Part shown: positions 42,553 to 52,565 of the stretch, one piece after another
Numbering within the stretch: the stretch's first letter is position 1
Layout: each line of letters starts with the position of its first letter
Assembly (NCBI RefSeq): GCF_001440415.1
Contig: NZ_LLYA01000181.1
Location: 62,001 to 126,000 of the forward strand
Length of the DNA stretch: 64,000 bases
Direction of reading: 5' to 3'
Source: Bradyrhizobium retamae
GTDB lineage: Bacteria; Pseudomonadota; Alphaproteobacteria; Rhizobiales; Xanthobacteraceae
The notes under the pieces: model-generated
What the model was told of the DNA's origin: nothing
What the model saw: only the letters and a program-made list of their open reading frames with translations
Databases searched by the model: none
Position numbers and translations under genes: made by a program

Positions 42553-43773
42553 ATGAAACATCGGATTTCAGCTCTCTTTCTCGGCACCGCTCTGGCGCTG
42601 GCCGCAGGCGGCGGCGCCATGGCGCAAGACAAGACCGTCAAGGTCGGCGTGCTCACCGACAATTCCGGACTTTACTCCGACCTCGGCGGCGCCGGCTCCA
42701 CGCTCGCCGCCCAGATGGCGATGGAGGATTCGGGCCTCGCGGCCAAGGGTTGGAAGATCGACATCGTTTCCGCCGACCACCAGAACAAGCCCGACATCGC
42801 CACCACCATCGCGCGGCAGTGGATCGACGTCGAGAAGGTCGACATCTTCATGGATGTGCTGAACTCCGGCGTTGCGCTGGCGGTCAACAATCTGGTGAAG
42901 GAAAAGAACGCCGTCATGATCAATACCGGCGCGGCGACGTCGGATCTCACCAATGCGCAGTGCTCGCCGAATACGATTCACTGGGTCTACGACACCTACA
43001 TGCTTGCCAACTCTACCGGGCAGGCGCTGGTGAAGGCCGGTGGCGACACCTGGTATTTCCTGACCGCGGACTATGCCTTCGGCCACGCGTTGGAGCGCGA
43101 CACCACGGCGGTCGTGGTGAAGTCGGGCGGCAAGGTCATCGGCGGTGTCAAGCATCCGCTGAATTCGTCGGACTTCTCGTCCTTCCTGCTGCAGGCACAG
43201 GCGTCCAAGGCCAAGATCATCGGCATGGCCAATGCTGGCGGCGACACCACGAACACGATCAAGCAGGCGTCGGAGTTCGGCATTGTCGCCGGTGGACAGA
43301 AGCTCGCCGGCCTTCTGCTGTTCATTACTGACGTGCATTCGCTCGGCCTGAAGGTGGCGCAGGGCCTGAATTTCACGGAGACCTTCTACTGGGATCTGAA
43401 TGACGGCACCCGCGCGTTCTCCAAGCGTTTCTCCGAGCGCATGAAGAACAAGGCGATGCCTTCGATGGTGCAGGCCGGCGTGTATTCGGGCCTGGTTCAT
43501 TATTTCAAGACGCTCGACGCCATGGGCGGCAATCCGCATGACGGCGTGAAGGTGGTGGCGAAAATGAAGGAAGCGCCGACCGACGATCCGCTGTTCGGCA
43601 AAGGCACGATCCGCGCCGACGGCCGCAAAATCCATCCGGCCTACCTGTTCGAGGTCAAGAAGCCCTCCGAATCCAAGGGACCGTGGGACTATTACAAGCT
43701 GATTGGAACCACCCCGGGCGACCAAGCCTTCCGGCCGCTTTCGGAAAGCGCCTGCCCGCTGGTAAAGAAGTAA
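42553..43773 (+). CDS. ABC transporter substrate-binding protein, HAAT family
   Basis: 406 residues. Signal peptide 1-24 (ALFLGTALALAAGGGAMAQ), then a type I periplasmic binding fold: KVGVLTDNSGLYSDLGG, VSADHQNKPDIATTIARQW, TADYAFGHALERD and DVHSLGLKVAQGLNFTE. Although it is of the leucine-isoleucine-valine binding type, many rhizobial members bind aromatic acids, amides or other amino acids, so the ligand is open. GGAGA precedes the ATG. A long hairpin follows the gene before the permeases, and a close paralogue is encoded at 60049-61275. Confidence 0.93.
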   Translation: MKHRISALFLGTALALAAGGGAMAQDKTVKVGVLTDNSGLYSDLGGAGSTLAAQMAMEDSGLAAKGWKIDIVSADHQNKPDIATTIARQWIDVEKVDIFMDVLNSGVALAVNNLVKEKNAVMINTGAATSDLTNAQCSPNTIHWVYDTYMLANSTGQALVKAGGDTWYFLTADYAFGHALERDTTAVVVKSGGKVIGGVKHPLNSSDFSSFLLQAQASKAKIIGMANAGGDTTNTIKQASEFGIVAGGQKLAGLLLFITDVHSLGLKVAQGLNFTETFYWDLNDGTRAFSKRFSERMKNKAMPSMVQAGVYSGLVHYFKTLDAMGGNPHDGVKVVAKMKEAPTDDPLFGKGTIRADGRKIHPAYLFEVKKPSESKGPWDYYKLIGTTPGDQAFRPLSESACPLVKK

Positions 43774-43780
43774 CAACGAT

Positions 43781-43807
43781 GGCCCGTCGGCCTCATGCCG
43801 GCGGGCC
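43781..43807 (+). terminator. Intra-operon hairpin after the binding-protein gene
   Basis: GGCCCGTCGGC (43781-43791) pairs with GCCGGCGGGCC (43797-43807) over 11 base pairs with one G-U, loop CTCAT. There is no T-run, so it is more likely an mRNA-stabilising or attenuating hairpin than a full terminator. Its place, 8 bases after the binding-protein stop and before the permeases, suits the known need for more binding protein than permease. Confidence 0.7.
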
Positions 43808-43861
43808 TCCCTCTCGCGGCCCAAGCTAACCCGCATCATAACGAGATTGAGTGCGAAACCG

Positions 43862-44725
43862 ATGCAAGCTCTCTACGCCCAGCTTTTGGTGGGATTGATC
43901 AACGGATCGTTCTACGCGCTGCTCAGTCTCGGGCTGGCGGTGATCTTCGGCATGCTCAATATCATCAATTTCGCCCATGGCGCGCTCTACATGATGGGCG
44001 CGTTCTGCGCGTATTTTCTGTTGAACATCGCCGGCATCGGCTATTGGCCGGCGCTGATCATCGCGCCCATCGCGGTCGGCATTTTCGGCATGATCCTGGA
44101 ACGGACCATGCTGCAATGGCTCGCCGGCCTCGATCATCTCTATGGATTGCTGCTGACATTCGGATTGGCGCTGATTATCCAGGGCGTCTTTCAGAATTAT
44201 TTCGGTTCGTCGGGGCTGCCCTATGCGATTCCCAGTGAACTGCAGGGCGGCATGAACCTCGGCTTCATGTTCCTGCCGATTTACCGCGGCTGGGTTGTCG
44301 TCTTCTCGCTCGTGGTCTGCCTTGCCACGTGGTTCCTGATTGAGAAAACCCGGCTCGGCGCCAATCTGCGTGCGGCGACTGAAAATCCGACCCTGGTGCG
44401 CGCGTTCGGCATCAATGTGCCCAGAATGATCACGCTGACCTACGGACTTGGCGTTGGCCTCGCGGCGCTGGCCGGCGTGTTGTCGGCTCCGATCAACCAG
44501 GTGCGGCCGTTGATGGGCGCGGACCTGATCATTGTCGTGTTCGCAGTGGTGGTGATCGGCGGCATGGGATCGATCATGGGATCGATCATCACCGGATTTG
44601 CGCTCGGCGTGATCGAGGGACTGACCAAGTATTTTTATCCCGAAGCTTCCAACACCGTGGTGTTCGTCCTGATGGTGCTGGTGTTGCTGTTGAAGCCGGC
44701 GGGACTGACGGGACGGGCAGCCTGA
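43862..44725 (+). CDS. Branched-chain-type ABC transporter permease (LivH-like)
   Basis: 287 residues from the ATG at 43862. About eight hydrophobic helices. The start ALYAQLLVGLINGSFYALLS and then GMLNIINFAHGALYMMGAF is the conserved LivH N-terminus, and GLAALAGVLSAPINQVRP with the EAA-like loop (AATENPTLVRAFGIN) contacts the ATPases. Its stop is one base before the LivM-like ATG. Confidence 0.92.
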   Translation: MQALYAQLLVGLINGSFYALLSLGLAVIFGMLNIINFAHGALYMMGAFCAYFLLNIAGIGYWPALIIAPIAVGIFGMILERTMLQWLAGLDHLYGLLLTFGLALIIQGVFQNYFGSSGLPYAIPSELQGGMNLGFMFLPIYRGWVVVFSLVVCLATWFLIEKTRLGANLRAATENPTLVRAFGINVPRMITLTYGLGVGLAALAGVLSAPINQVRPLMGADLIIVVFAVVVIGGMGSIMGSIITGFALGVIEGLTKYFYPEASNTVVFVLMVLVLLLKPAGLTGRAA

Positions 44726-44726
44726 C

Positions 44727-45695
44727 ATGAGCGCATTGACTGACGATACACTGCCGGTAACGCCGCGTGCGATGCGCGACGAGATGCTTATGTTCGCGGC
44801 GATGGCGGTGCTGCTGGGTGTTGTGCCGCTGACGGGCATCTACCCGTTCTTCGTGATGCAGGCGCTGTGCTTCGCACTGCTCGCCTGCGCGTTCAACCTC
44901 CTGATCGGCTATGGCGGCCTGCTGTCGTTCGGCCATGCGATGTTCCTGGGAACCGCGGGCTACTGCTCGGCGCATGCGCTCAAGGTCTGGGGCGTTACGC
45001 CCGAGCTCGGCATTGTGATCGGCACCGCCGGCGCTGCCGCGCTCTCCGTCGTCACCGGCTTCATCTCCATTCGGCGGCAGGGTATCTACTTTGCGATGAT
45101 CACACTGGCGCTGTCGCAGCTTCTCTATTTCATCTATCTGCAGGCGCCGTTCACGCATGGCGAGGACGGCATCCAGGGCATTCCGCAGGGCTACCTGTTC
45201 GGAATATTCAATCTCTCCAAGCCCACGGTGCTTTACTACGTGGTGCTCGCCGGATTCCTCGGCGGCTTCCTCCTGATCTACCGCACCATCAACTCGCCGT
45301 TCGGCGAGGTCTTGAAAGCCATTCGCGAAAACGAGCCGCGCGCGATCTCGCTGGGCTACAAGACTGACCAGTACAAGCTGCTCGCTTTCATCCTCTCCGG
45401 AACGATTGCGGGCTTTGCCGGCTCGCTGAAGGTGTTCGTGGCGCAGAACGCTTCGCTCACCGACGTGCACTGGACGATGTCGGGTGAAATCGTGCTAATG
45501 ACGCTGGTCGGCGGCCTCGGCACGGTGTTCGGTCCGGTCGTGGGGGCCTTCGTTATCATCGCCATGCAGCAATATCTGGCCGGCTTCGGCCAATGGGTGA
45601 CGGTGATCCAGGGCGTCATCTTCGTGGCCTGCGTGTTGACGTTCCGCCGTGGCATCATCGGCGAGATCGCGCATTATTTCCGCCGATCCCTCTAA
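44727..45695 (+). CDS. Branched-chain-type ABC transporter permease (LivM-like)
   Basis: 322 residues, about nine to ten helices. CAFNLLIGYGGLLSFGHAMF is the LivM hallmark, and IRENEPRAISLGYKTDQYKL is the cytoplasmic coupling loop. It is last in the operon. The next genes (DUF47-Pit) have their own Pho-box-containing promoter region 100 bases on. Confidence 0.92.
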   Translation: MSALTDDTLPVTPRAMRDEMLMFAAMAVLLGVVPLTGIYPFFVMQALCFALLACAFNLLIGYGGLLSFGHAMFLGTAGYCSAHALKVWGVTPELGIVIGTAGAAALSVVTGFISIRRQGIYFAMITLALSQLLYFIYLQAPFTHGEDGIQGIPQGYLFGIFNLSKPTVLYYVVLAGFLGGFLLIYRTINSPFGEVLKAIRENEPRAISLGYKTDQYKLLAFILSGTIAGFAGSLKVFVAQNASLTDVHWTMSGEIVLMTLVGGLGTVFGPVVGAFVIIAMQQYLAGFGQWVTVIQGVIFVACVLTFRRGIIGEIAHYFRRSL

Positions 45696-45788
45696 AACGG
45701 CGGTTTGGCGCAGTTTTTAGGCTCCACAAAGCGGTGGATGACCCGGTTCCCGGGACCCGACGTCGCGCCCTTTTCCCTCGAATGATCT

Positions 45789-45806
45789 ATGACAGTTTTG
45801 TGACAG
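45789..45806. promoter_or_regulatory. Pho box upstream of the DUF47-pit operon
   Basis: ATGACAGTTTTGTGACAG is the reverse complement of the PhoB consensus CTGTCATAAAACTGTCAT at 17 of 18 positions: two 7-base repeats with a 4-base A/T spacer. It ends 38 bases before the DUF47 ATG. In Sinorhizobium meliloti PhoB represses orfA-pit under phosphate limitation; the same control is inferred here. Confidence 0.8.
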
Positions 45807-45844
45807 ATCGCTCCGCGGCTGTTTCTGAACGACGGAAAATACCC

Positions 45845-46489
45845 ATGCTGCGCTGGTTTCGTGCCTTTTTGCCCAAGGAGGAGCGGTTTTTTGATTTATT
45901 TGCCCGCCACGCCCAGACGGTCGTGCAGGGCGCGCTGGCGTTGCAGGACATGATGCGCGGCGGCGACGAGACGCCGGTATTCTGCCAACGAGTCAATCAG
46001 TTCGAACACGACGCCGACGGCATCACCCGCGAGGTCCTGACCGCGGTCCGCCGCACCTTCATTACCCCGTTCGACCGCGGCGACATCAAGAATCTGATCA
46101 CGTCGATGGACGACGCGATTGACCAGATGCAGCAGACCGCGAAGGCGGTGGTACTGTTCGAGGTCCGAACGTTCGAACCTCCGATGCGCGAAATAGCCAC
46201 GCTGTTGGTCGAGTGCGCCAATCTGGTCAGCCGCGCGCTTCCGCTGATGCAGTCGATCGGCAACAACGTCGCGATGCTGACCGCCATTACTGAGGAAATC
46301 GGAAAACTGGAGGGTCGTATCGACGATCTCCACGACATCGGGTTGAAGGAGCTGTTTCTCAAGCACCGCAACGGCAATTCGATGGATTTCGTGGTCGGCG
46401 CCGAGATCTACAAGCATCTCGAAAAAGTGTCCGACCGCTTCGACGACGTCGCCAACGAGATCAACTCGATCGTGATCGAACAGGTATAG
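45845..46489 (+). CDS. DUF47 (PhoU-like) regulator of Pit transporter
   Basis: 214 residues from the ATG at 45845. All-helical, with FFDLFARHAQTVVQGALALQ, VNQFEHDADGITREV (the conserved E/D metal motif of PhoU-like proteins), TPFDRGDIKNLITSMDDAID and FDDVANEINSIVIEQ. DUF47 proteins accompany Pit permeases and are thought to control their activity. The pit gene follows after 15 bases, matching the orfA-pit arrangement of rhizobia. Confidence 0.92.
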   Translation: MLRWFRAFLPKEERFFDLFARHAQTVVQGALALQDMMRGGDETPVFCQRVNQFEHDADGITREVLTAVRRTFITPFDRGDIKNLITSMDDAIDQMQQTAKAVVLFEVRTFEPPMREIATLLVECANLVSRALPLMQSIGNNVAMLTAITEEIGKLEGRIDDLHDIGLKELFLKHRNGNSMDFVVGAEIYKHLEKVSDRFDDVANEINSIVIEQV

Positions 46490-46504
46490 GGCAGGGCCAA
46501 TTCA

Positions 46505-47500
<996 letters not shown>

Positions 47501-47509
<9 letters not shown>

Positions 47510-47824
47510 TCCGGTGACGAGTTTAAGCCCGACGATGCCGGCCACGATCAGTCCAATGCAGGCGAGGCGGGCGGCCGTCGCAGGCTCGCCGAACAGTGCG
47601 ATGCCTAGGATGGCGGTTCCGACCGCGCCAATGCCGGTCCATACCGCGTAGGCGGTTCCGATCGGCAGCGCTTTCAAGGCAAGGCCAAGCAGGAGGATAC
47701 TGCCTGCCATGCAGGCAAGCGTCAGGACGGATGGGATAAGCCGTGTGAAACCCTCGGTATATTTCAGGCCGATCGCCCAGCCCACTTCCATAAGACCGGC
47801 GACGAACAACACGATCCAGGCCAT
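47501..47824 (-). CDS. sugE: SugE/Gdx small multidrug resistance family exporter (guanidinium)
   Basis: 107 residues from the ATG at 47824, with GGAGG six bases upstream. Four helices: [20 protein letters not shown] with the essential membrane Glu (Glu13), then [40 protein letters not shown] and [31 protein letters not shown] distinguishes the SugE/Gdx branch, which exports guanidinium, from EmrE-type drug pumps. The leader carries two ACGR-loop hairpins that match a guanidine-II riboswitch, which strongly supports this assignment. Confidence 0.9.
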
Positions 47825-47844
47825 GACAACCCTCCGAACCCCGG

Positions 47845-47892
47845 CAGGGTCGTCCCCGCGGATGAGCTGCAAAATTGGAAGGCCGTCCTTCC
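47845..47892 (-). promoter_or_regulatory. Guanidine-II (mini-ykkC) riboswitch
   Basis: Read on the minus strand, the sugE leader holds two hairpins with ACGR tetraloops: GGAAGG-ACGG-CCTTCC (47892-47877) and CGGGG-ACGA-CCCTG (47858-47845), joined by an 18-base linker. Two stem-loops with ACGR loops a short distance before the ribosome site are the definition of the guanidine-II class. The GGAGG of sugE lies 9 bases after the second stem. Ligand-stabilised loop-loop pairing would free the ribosome site and turn on the exporter. Confidence 0.85.
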
Positions 47893-47980
47893 GCTGCCGA
47901 TATGGGACTGGCCAGGAGCCCTCGCAACCACCAAATGAGGCTTGATCAGCCTGGTTTTCCCTGCCAAACGCTCGAGCCTC

Positions 47981-49600
47981 ATGTCCGACATTGCCGTTAC
48001 AGCCGAATCGCCGTCCCGCTCGCCGCTATCAGATGAAGTGGCGCGGCGGCGCACATTTGCGATCATCTCCCATCCGGACGCCGGCAAGACCACGCTGACC
48101 GAGAAGCTCCTGCTGTTCGGCGGCGCCATCAATCTGGCAGGGCAGGTCAAGGCCAAGGGCGAGCGGCGCAATACCCGTTCCGACTGGATGAAGATCGAGC
48201 GCGAGCGCGGCATTTCGGTCGTGACCTCGGTGATGACGTTCGAGTTCCAGGACCTCGTCTTCAACCTCTTGGACACGCCCGGTCACGAAGACTTCTCGGA
48301 AGATACCTACCGGACGCTGACCGCGGTCGATTCCGCCGTCATGGTGATCGACGCCGCCAAGGGCATCGAGGCGCGGACGCGAAAGCTGTTCGAGGTGTGC
48401 CGGCTGCGCGACATTCCGATCATTACCTTCATCAACAAGATGGACCGCGAGAGCCGCGACACGTTCGAACTGCTGGACGAGATCGAAAAGACGCTGGCGC
48501 TCGACACCACGCCGATGACCTGGCCGGTCGGCCGCGGCCGCGACTTCCTCGGCACCTACGACGTCGTCAACGGCGGCGTGCGCCTGCTCGAAGGCGGCGG
48601 CGCCAAGACCGGCGCGACCGAGCAGATCGATATCGCCGATCTTGCCGGCCGCAACCCCAATCTCGACGTCGCCGAGATCAAGGACGAACTCGCGCTGGTG
48701 TCGGAAGCCTGCAAGCCGTTCGAGCTGGACGCGTTTCGCGAGGGCCACCTGACGCCGGTCTATTTCGGCAGCGCGCTGCGCAATTTCGGTGTCGGCGACT
48801 TGCTGGAAGGTCTTGGCAAGTTCGCGCCGGCGCCGCGGGCGCAGGACAGCAATTTGCGCAAGGTTGAAGCAGCCGAGCCGCGCATGAGCGCCTTCGTGTT
48901 CAAGATCCAGGCCAATATGGATCCGAACCACCGCGACCGCATCGCGTTCGCGCGGCTGTGCTCCGGCAAGCTCAGCCGCGGCATGAAAGCGAAGCTGGTG
49001 CGGACCGGCAAGAACATGTCGCTGTCGTCGCCGCAGTTCTTCTTCGCGCAGGATCGCTCGGTGGCCGATGAGGCGTTTGCCGGCGACGTCGTCGGCATTC
49101 CGAACCACGGTACCTTGCGGATCGGCGATACGTTGACGGAAGGCGAGGACATCACCTTCGTCGGCGTCCCCAGTTTTGCGCCGGAAATCGTCCGCCGCGT
49201 GCGGTTGACGGATGCGATGAAGGCCAAGAAGCTGAAAGAGGCGCTGCAGCAGATGTCGGAAGAGGGCGTGGTGCAAGTGTTTCGGCCCCGCGACGGCGCA
49301 CCAGCGCTGGTCGGCGTTGTCGGTCCGCTGCAGCTCGACGTGCTGAAGGCACGGCTCGACGCGGAATATTCGCTGCCGGTGGAATTCGAGGTTTCGGAAT
49401 TCCAGCTCGCCCGCTGGGTCTCGTCCGACGACCGCAAGAGGCTCGACGCCTTCATCGCGGCCAACGGCTCGGGCATCGCCGACGACGTCGACGGCGATCC
49501 CGTGTTCATGGCCAGGAACGAGTTTTACCTGGGCTATACCAGGGAGCGCGCCGAAGGGATCACCTTCTCCAACGTCAAGGACGTGAAGAAGAAGGCGTAG
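47981..49600 (+). CDS. prfC: Peptide chain release factor 3
   Basis: 539 residues from the ATG at 47981. A translational GTPase that recycles RF1/RF2 from the ribosome. G1 is [10 protein letters not shown]2 lies in [13 protein letters not shown]3 is DTPGHEDF and G4 is NKMDRE. The RF3-specific C-terminal domain follows, with EGVVQVFRP and [19 protein letters not shown]. Full length for the family. It is divergent from sugE across about 156 bases containing the riboswitch. Confidence 0.96.
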   Translation: MSDIAVTAESPSRSPLSDEVARRRTFAIISHPDAGKTTLTEKLLLFGGAINLAGQVKAKGERRNTRSDWMKIERERGISVVTSVMTFEFQDLVFNLLDTPGHEDFSEDTYRTLTAVDSAVMVIDAAKGIEARTRKLFEVCRLRDIPIITFINKMDRESRDTFELLDEIEKTLALDTTPMTWPVGRGRDFLGTYDVVNGGVRLLEGGGAKTGATEQIDIADLAGRNPNLDVAEIKDELALVSEACKPFELDAFREGHLTPVYFGSALRNFGVGDLLEGLGKFAPAPRAQDSNLRKVEAAEPRMSAFVFKIQANMDPNHRDRIAFARLCSGKLSRGMKAKLVRTGKNMSLSSPQFFFAQDRSVADEAFAGDVVGIPNHGTLRIGDTLTEGEDITFVGVPSFAPEIVRRVRLTDAMKAKKLKEALQQMSEEGVVQVFRPRDGAPALVGVVGPLQLDVLKARLDAEYSLPVEFEVSEFQLARWVSSDDRKRLDAFIAANGSGIADDVDGDPVFMARNEFYLGYTRERAEGITFSNVKDVKKKA

Positions 49601-49652
49601 GCGGCCTCGCTTTTGCGCCGGCCTCCGCTGTTGTCCTCTGCGAAGGCGGGGG

Positions 49653-49730
49653 ACACAGTACGCCGCGGCCTCTCCGTCCATCTATCCGTCTCTGGAATAC
49701 TGGATCGTCCGGTCGAGCCGGACGATGACA
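49653..49730. repeat. Intergenic repeat copy (second copy of 354-429)
   Basis: Shares a 21-base identical block (49687-49707) with 386-406 and further similarity on both sides, ending in the hairpin TCCGG-TCGAG-CCGGA and GATGAC. It occupies the 277-base gap between prfC and the crotonase gene; I see no gene in the rest of that gap. Confidence 0.7.
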
Positions 49731-49877
49731 GTTGGGGTGAGGCTGGTTGCTCACCTAAACTTATGCATCCGGTGGATGCCTGCATGCATTCCAAGCCCGA
49801 ATAAATCTCTTGCGTCACCCCGCGCTTCCGTAAAAGTATCCATCGGATGCTTTTGAAACAAAAAAGGGAGACCGCCC

Positions 49878-50603
49878 ATGACTGATCTCGCAACCTATTC
49901 CCGTTCCGGCCCGGTCGGCACCATCGTGATCGACGATGGCAAGGCCAATGTGATGTCGCTTGCCATGCTCAACGCCCTGCATGCGGCATTCGACCAGGCG
50001 GAAAAGGACAAGACGGTGGTGATCCTGAAAGCGCGAGGAAAGCATTTTTCAGGAGGATTCGACCTTAACGTATTCGCCAAGGGCAGCGCCCAGGACCAAT
50101 ATCTGATGGTGAAAGCGGGCGCGGAACTGGCCTTGCGCATCCTCTCGTTCCCGACGCCGGTAGTGGCGGCCTGCCATGGTAACGCCTACCCGATGGGGGC
50201 TTTCCTCATCATGTCCAGCGACCACCGGATTGCCGCCGAGGGCGACTACCGGATCGGCATGAACGAGGTCGCGATCGGGCTCACCGTGCCGCGTTTTGCG
50301 ATCGAGATCGCACGGCAGCGGCTGACGCCGGCCTACTTCAGCAGGGCAGTGATGACCGGGGAGATGTTCGGCCCCATGGAGGCCGTCACCGCCGGCTTCT
50401 TTGACCGCCTCGTCCCGGCGGATGCGCTGGAGCGCAGCGCCGAGGAGACCGCACAGGCGCTTGCCGCGCTCAACATGGCCGCCCATGCCGCCACCAAGGC
50501 GCGGGCGCGCGGGGCGCTGATCAAGATGATCCGCGCCATGATCGACGAGGACATTACGCCGCAGTACGGCGAGGACCGCGTTGCCAAACGGGCATCGGCC
50601 TGA
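49878..50603 (+). CDS. Enoyl-CoA hydratase/isomerase family (crotonase) protein
   Basis: 241 residues. The oxyanion-hole segments are KHFSGGFDLNVFAKG (about 55-69) and CHGNAYPMGAFLIMSSDHRI (about 99-118). The usual catalytic Glu pair is only partly conserved (MNEVAIGLTVPRF has one), so the reaction is not certain: hydratase, isomerase or hydrolase. GGGAGA precedes the ATG. The TetR gene follows after 59 bases and may regulate it. Confidence 0.88.
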   Translation: MTDLATYSRSGPVGTIVIDDGKANVMSLAMLNALHAAFDQAEKDKTVVILKARGKHFSGGFDLNVFAKGSAQDQYLMVKAGAELALRILSFPTPVVAACHGNAYPMGAFLIMSSDHRIAAEGDYRIGMNEVAIGLTVPRFAIEIARQRLTPAYFSRAVMTGEMFGPMEAVTAGFFDRLVPADALERSAEETAQALAALNMAAHAATKARARGALIKMIRAMIDEDITPQYGEDRVAKRASA

Positions 50604-50662
50604 CGGAAAGCTTCGGCCGCCCGGCAGTGGCGTTGCGTCTCATGCCTTTGTATGAAGGCGAC

Positions 50663-51220
50663 ATGACCGCAAAGCCGCGCCGGGCGACCTATCGCCATGG
50701 CAATCTGAAATCCGAAGCGCTGAAGGCCGCCACCCGTTTGGTGGCCGCGGCCGGCCATGAGCAACTGAGCCTGCGCGAGGTCGCGGAGGCCGTCGGCGTC
50801 GCGCATCGCTCGCTGTACAATCATTTCGCTGACCGCGAAGCGCTGCTCGACGCGGTCGCGGCCGAGGCCTACACGAGGCTCGCCGCCATCCTCGTCAAGG
50901 CAGAGACGCCACAGGACTACACCGCGAAATATGTCCGCTTCGCGCTCGCCAACCGCGCGCTGTACGCCCTGATGACCAGCCGCCCGCACGCCACGATGAA
51001 GCACAATCCGCCGCTGCAGGCCGCGGTTCATAAGGTCATCGCCCAGGCCATGCGGATATTCTGCCAGGATATCGAGAGCCCGGCCGAGCGTCGCCGCGCG
51101 GTGATGAAGGTCTACATTACGCTCTATGGCGGCATCTCGCTCTATACCGCCGGCGTCCTCGACCAGCCCAGCGAGAAGGCCCTGATTGCGGAACTGTCCG
51201 CCATGAACGCAGGGATGTGA
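50663..51220 (+). CDS. TetR-family transcriptional regulator
   Basis: 185 residues from the ATG at 50663 with GAAGG upstream. The helix-turn-helix is YRHGNLKSEALKAATRLVAA, LSLREVAEAVGVAHRSLYNH and FADREALLDAVA; the C-terminal ligand domain resembles the WHG subgroup (YVRFALANRALYALMTSR). Co-directional with the crotonase gene, so fatty acyl-CoA-related control is plausible but unproven. Confidence 0.9.
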   Translation: MTAKPRRATYRHGNLKSEALKAATRLVAAAGHEQLSLREVAEAVGVAHRSLYNHFADREALLDAVAAEAYTRLAAILVKAETPQDYTAKYVRFALANRALYALMTSRPHATMKHNPPLQAAVHKVIAQAMRIFCQDIESPAERRRAVMKVYITLYGGISLYTAGVLDQPSEKALIAELSAMNAGM

Positions 51221-51292
51221 ACACCGTCCGCCTTGATGCGGGACGAACCGCGCATCAGCTTAGTTGGGTCGCCTCTTAGGACTTAGGGCCGC

Positions 51293-51895
51293 ATGTTCCG
51301 GTGCATCATCCTATGCCTGATTACCACATTCGTCGGGATGAGCGCCGCCGACGCCCAGTCGCGGCGCCAGATCGACGCCACGCCATTTTCGCACGCGCCC
51401 TGCAGCGTGCTCGACGGCCAGCCGTGCACGCCGTCATTTTGCAGCGTGTTCAACGAAGGTCCCTGTATTCCCGAGATCGATTATCCGTACGGCCAGAATC
51501 TGCAACTCACGATCGAAAGCGTGCCTCCACAGGATCAGGCCGCGAAATACCGGAAGCCGGATCATGATCTCGATACGATCGGCGACCTCTTTGCGGCGTT
51601 GCGCTCCTGTTGGTCGCCACCACCTTCCGACATCGCGCGCCAGGGCATGCAGATGTCGGTTCGGTTCAGCTTCAAGCGCTCGGGCGAGATCATCGCTACG
51701 CCCCGCGTGACCTATGCCACGGCAGGCGTTCCGGCCGACACCCGCGCTATTTATCTCAACGCGATCAATGCGTCGCTGGCGGCCTGTACGCCGTTGAAGT
51801 TTACCGGCGGGCTTGGCGGCGCGCTTGCCGGGCGGCCGATCGCGATCCGCTACGTCGACAACCGCGATCTGCGCAAGCAGGCGGAGAGGCCGTAA
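51293..51895 (+). CDS. Secreted hypothetical protein, TonB-C-like
   Basis: 200 residues. Signal peptide 1-21 (CIILCLITTFVGMSAADA). The mature N-terminal part is cysteine-rich (PCSVLDGQPCTPSFCSVF, then GPCIP). The C-terminal part (SVRFSFKRSGEIIATPRVTY, then LAACTPLKFTGG) looks like a TonB C-terminal-type beta-alpha-beta domain. It is not known to be a TonB because no membrane anchor or Pro-rich spacer is present. Function unknown. Confidence 0.75.
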   Translation: MFRCIILCLITTFVGMSAADAQSRRQIDATPFSHAPCSVLDGQPCTPSFCSVFNEGPCIPEIDYPYGQNLQLTIESVPPQDQAAKYRKPDHDLDTIGDLFAALRSCWSPPPSDIARQGMQMSVRFSFKRSGEIIATPRVTYATAGVPADTRAIYLNAINASLAACTPLKFTGGLGGALAGRPIAIRYVDNRDLRKQAERP

Positions 51896-51979
51896 CGGCC
51901 GCGTGGCGCATTGCGCACCAAGCCCTTAAAATGATACCCGGATAATCCGGAAAACCAGCCGCGCAACGGGAGGCACGTC

Positions 51980-52564
51980 ATGGGACTGCTGGTGTTGATC
52001 CTGGGCCTGATCCTGTTCTTCGGCGTCCACACGCTCACCACGCAGCGCAAGCTGCGCGCGCGGGTGATCTCCGCGACGGGCGAGAGCGGCTACAAGATCG
52101 GCTATGCGCTGGCTTCGATCGCTGGTCTGGCGCTGATCATCTGGGGCTTTGCGCTTTATCGCCAAACGGGCTGGATCGCCCTCTGGAACCCGCCAGTGGC
52201 GCTCAAGCACGTCACTACGGCGCTGATGCTGCCCGCGGTCATCATGGTTGTCGCATCCTACATCCGCGGCCGGATCTATACGACGCTGAAACATCCGATG
52301 CTGACGGGCATCAAGCTGTGGGCGGCGGCGCATCTGCTCGCCAATGGCGATCTCGGCTCGATCATCCTGTTCGGCTCGTTTCTCGCATGGGCGGTGTATG
52401 ATCGCATTTCGCTGAAATATCGTTCCGACGCTGGCGCCCCACCGATTCCCGTCGGCGGTCCCGGCAACGATTTGATCGCGATTGCGGTCGGTCTCGTCGC
52501 CTATCTAGCGCTCGCCTTCGCGTTCCATCCGGTCGTGATCGGCGTCCCCGTGGTTGGAGCCTAA
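51980..52564 (+). CDS. NnrU-family membrane protein
   Basis: 194 residues with five to six hydrophobic helices. [20 protein letters not shown] at the start, [20 protein letters not shown] and [20 protein letters not shown] are the NnrU pattern, related to membrane proteins of nitrogen oxide metabolism and to phytoene-isomerase-like proteins. No denitrification gene is nearby. Its stop codon abuts the panB ATG one base later, so the two are co-transcribed. Confidence 0.9.
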   Translation: MGLLVLILGLILFFGVHTLTTQRKLRARVISATGESGYKIGYALASIAGLALIIWGFALYRQTGWIALWNPPVALKHVTTALMLPAVIMVVASYIRGRIYTTLKHPMLTGIKLWAAAHLLANGDLGSIILFGSFLAWAVYDRISLKYRSDAGAPPIPVGGPGNDLIAIAVGLVAYLALAFAFHPVVIGVPVVGA

Positions 52565-52565
52565 T

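Noticed and set aside
48029-49681. A 550-codon minus-strand open frame
   Set aside because: It is entirely antisense to prfC, has no domain pattern, and is an expected by-product of high G+C codon use.
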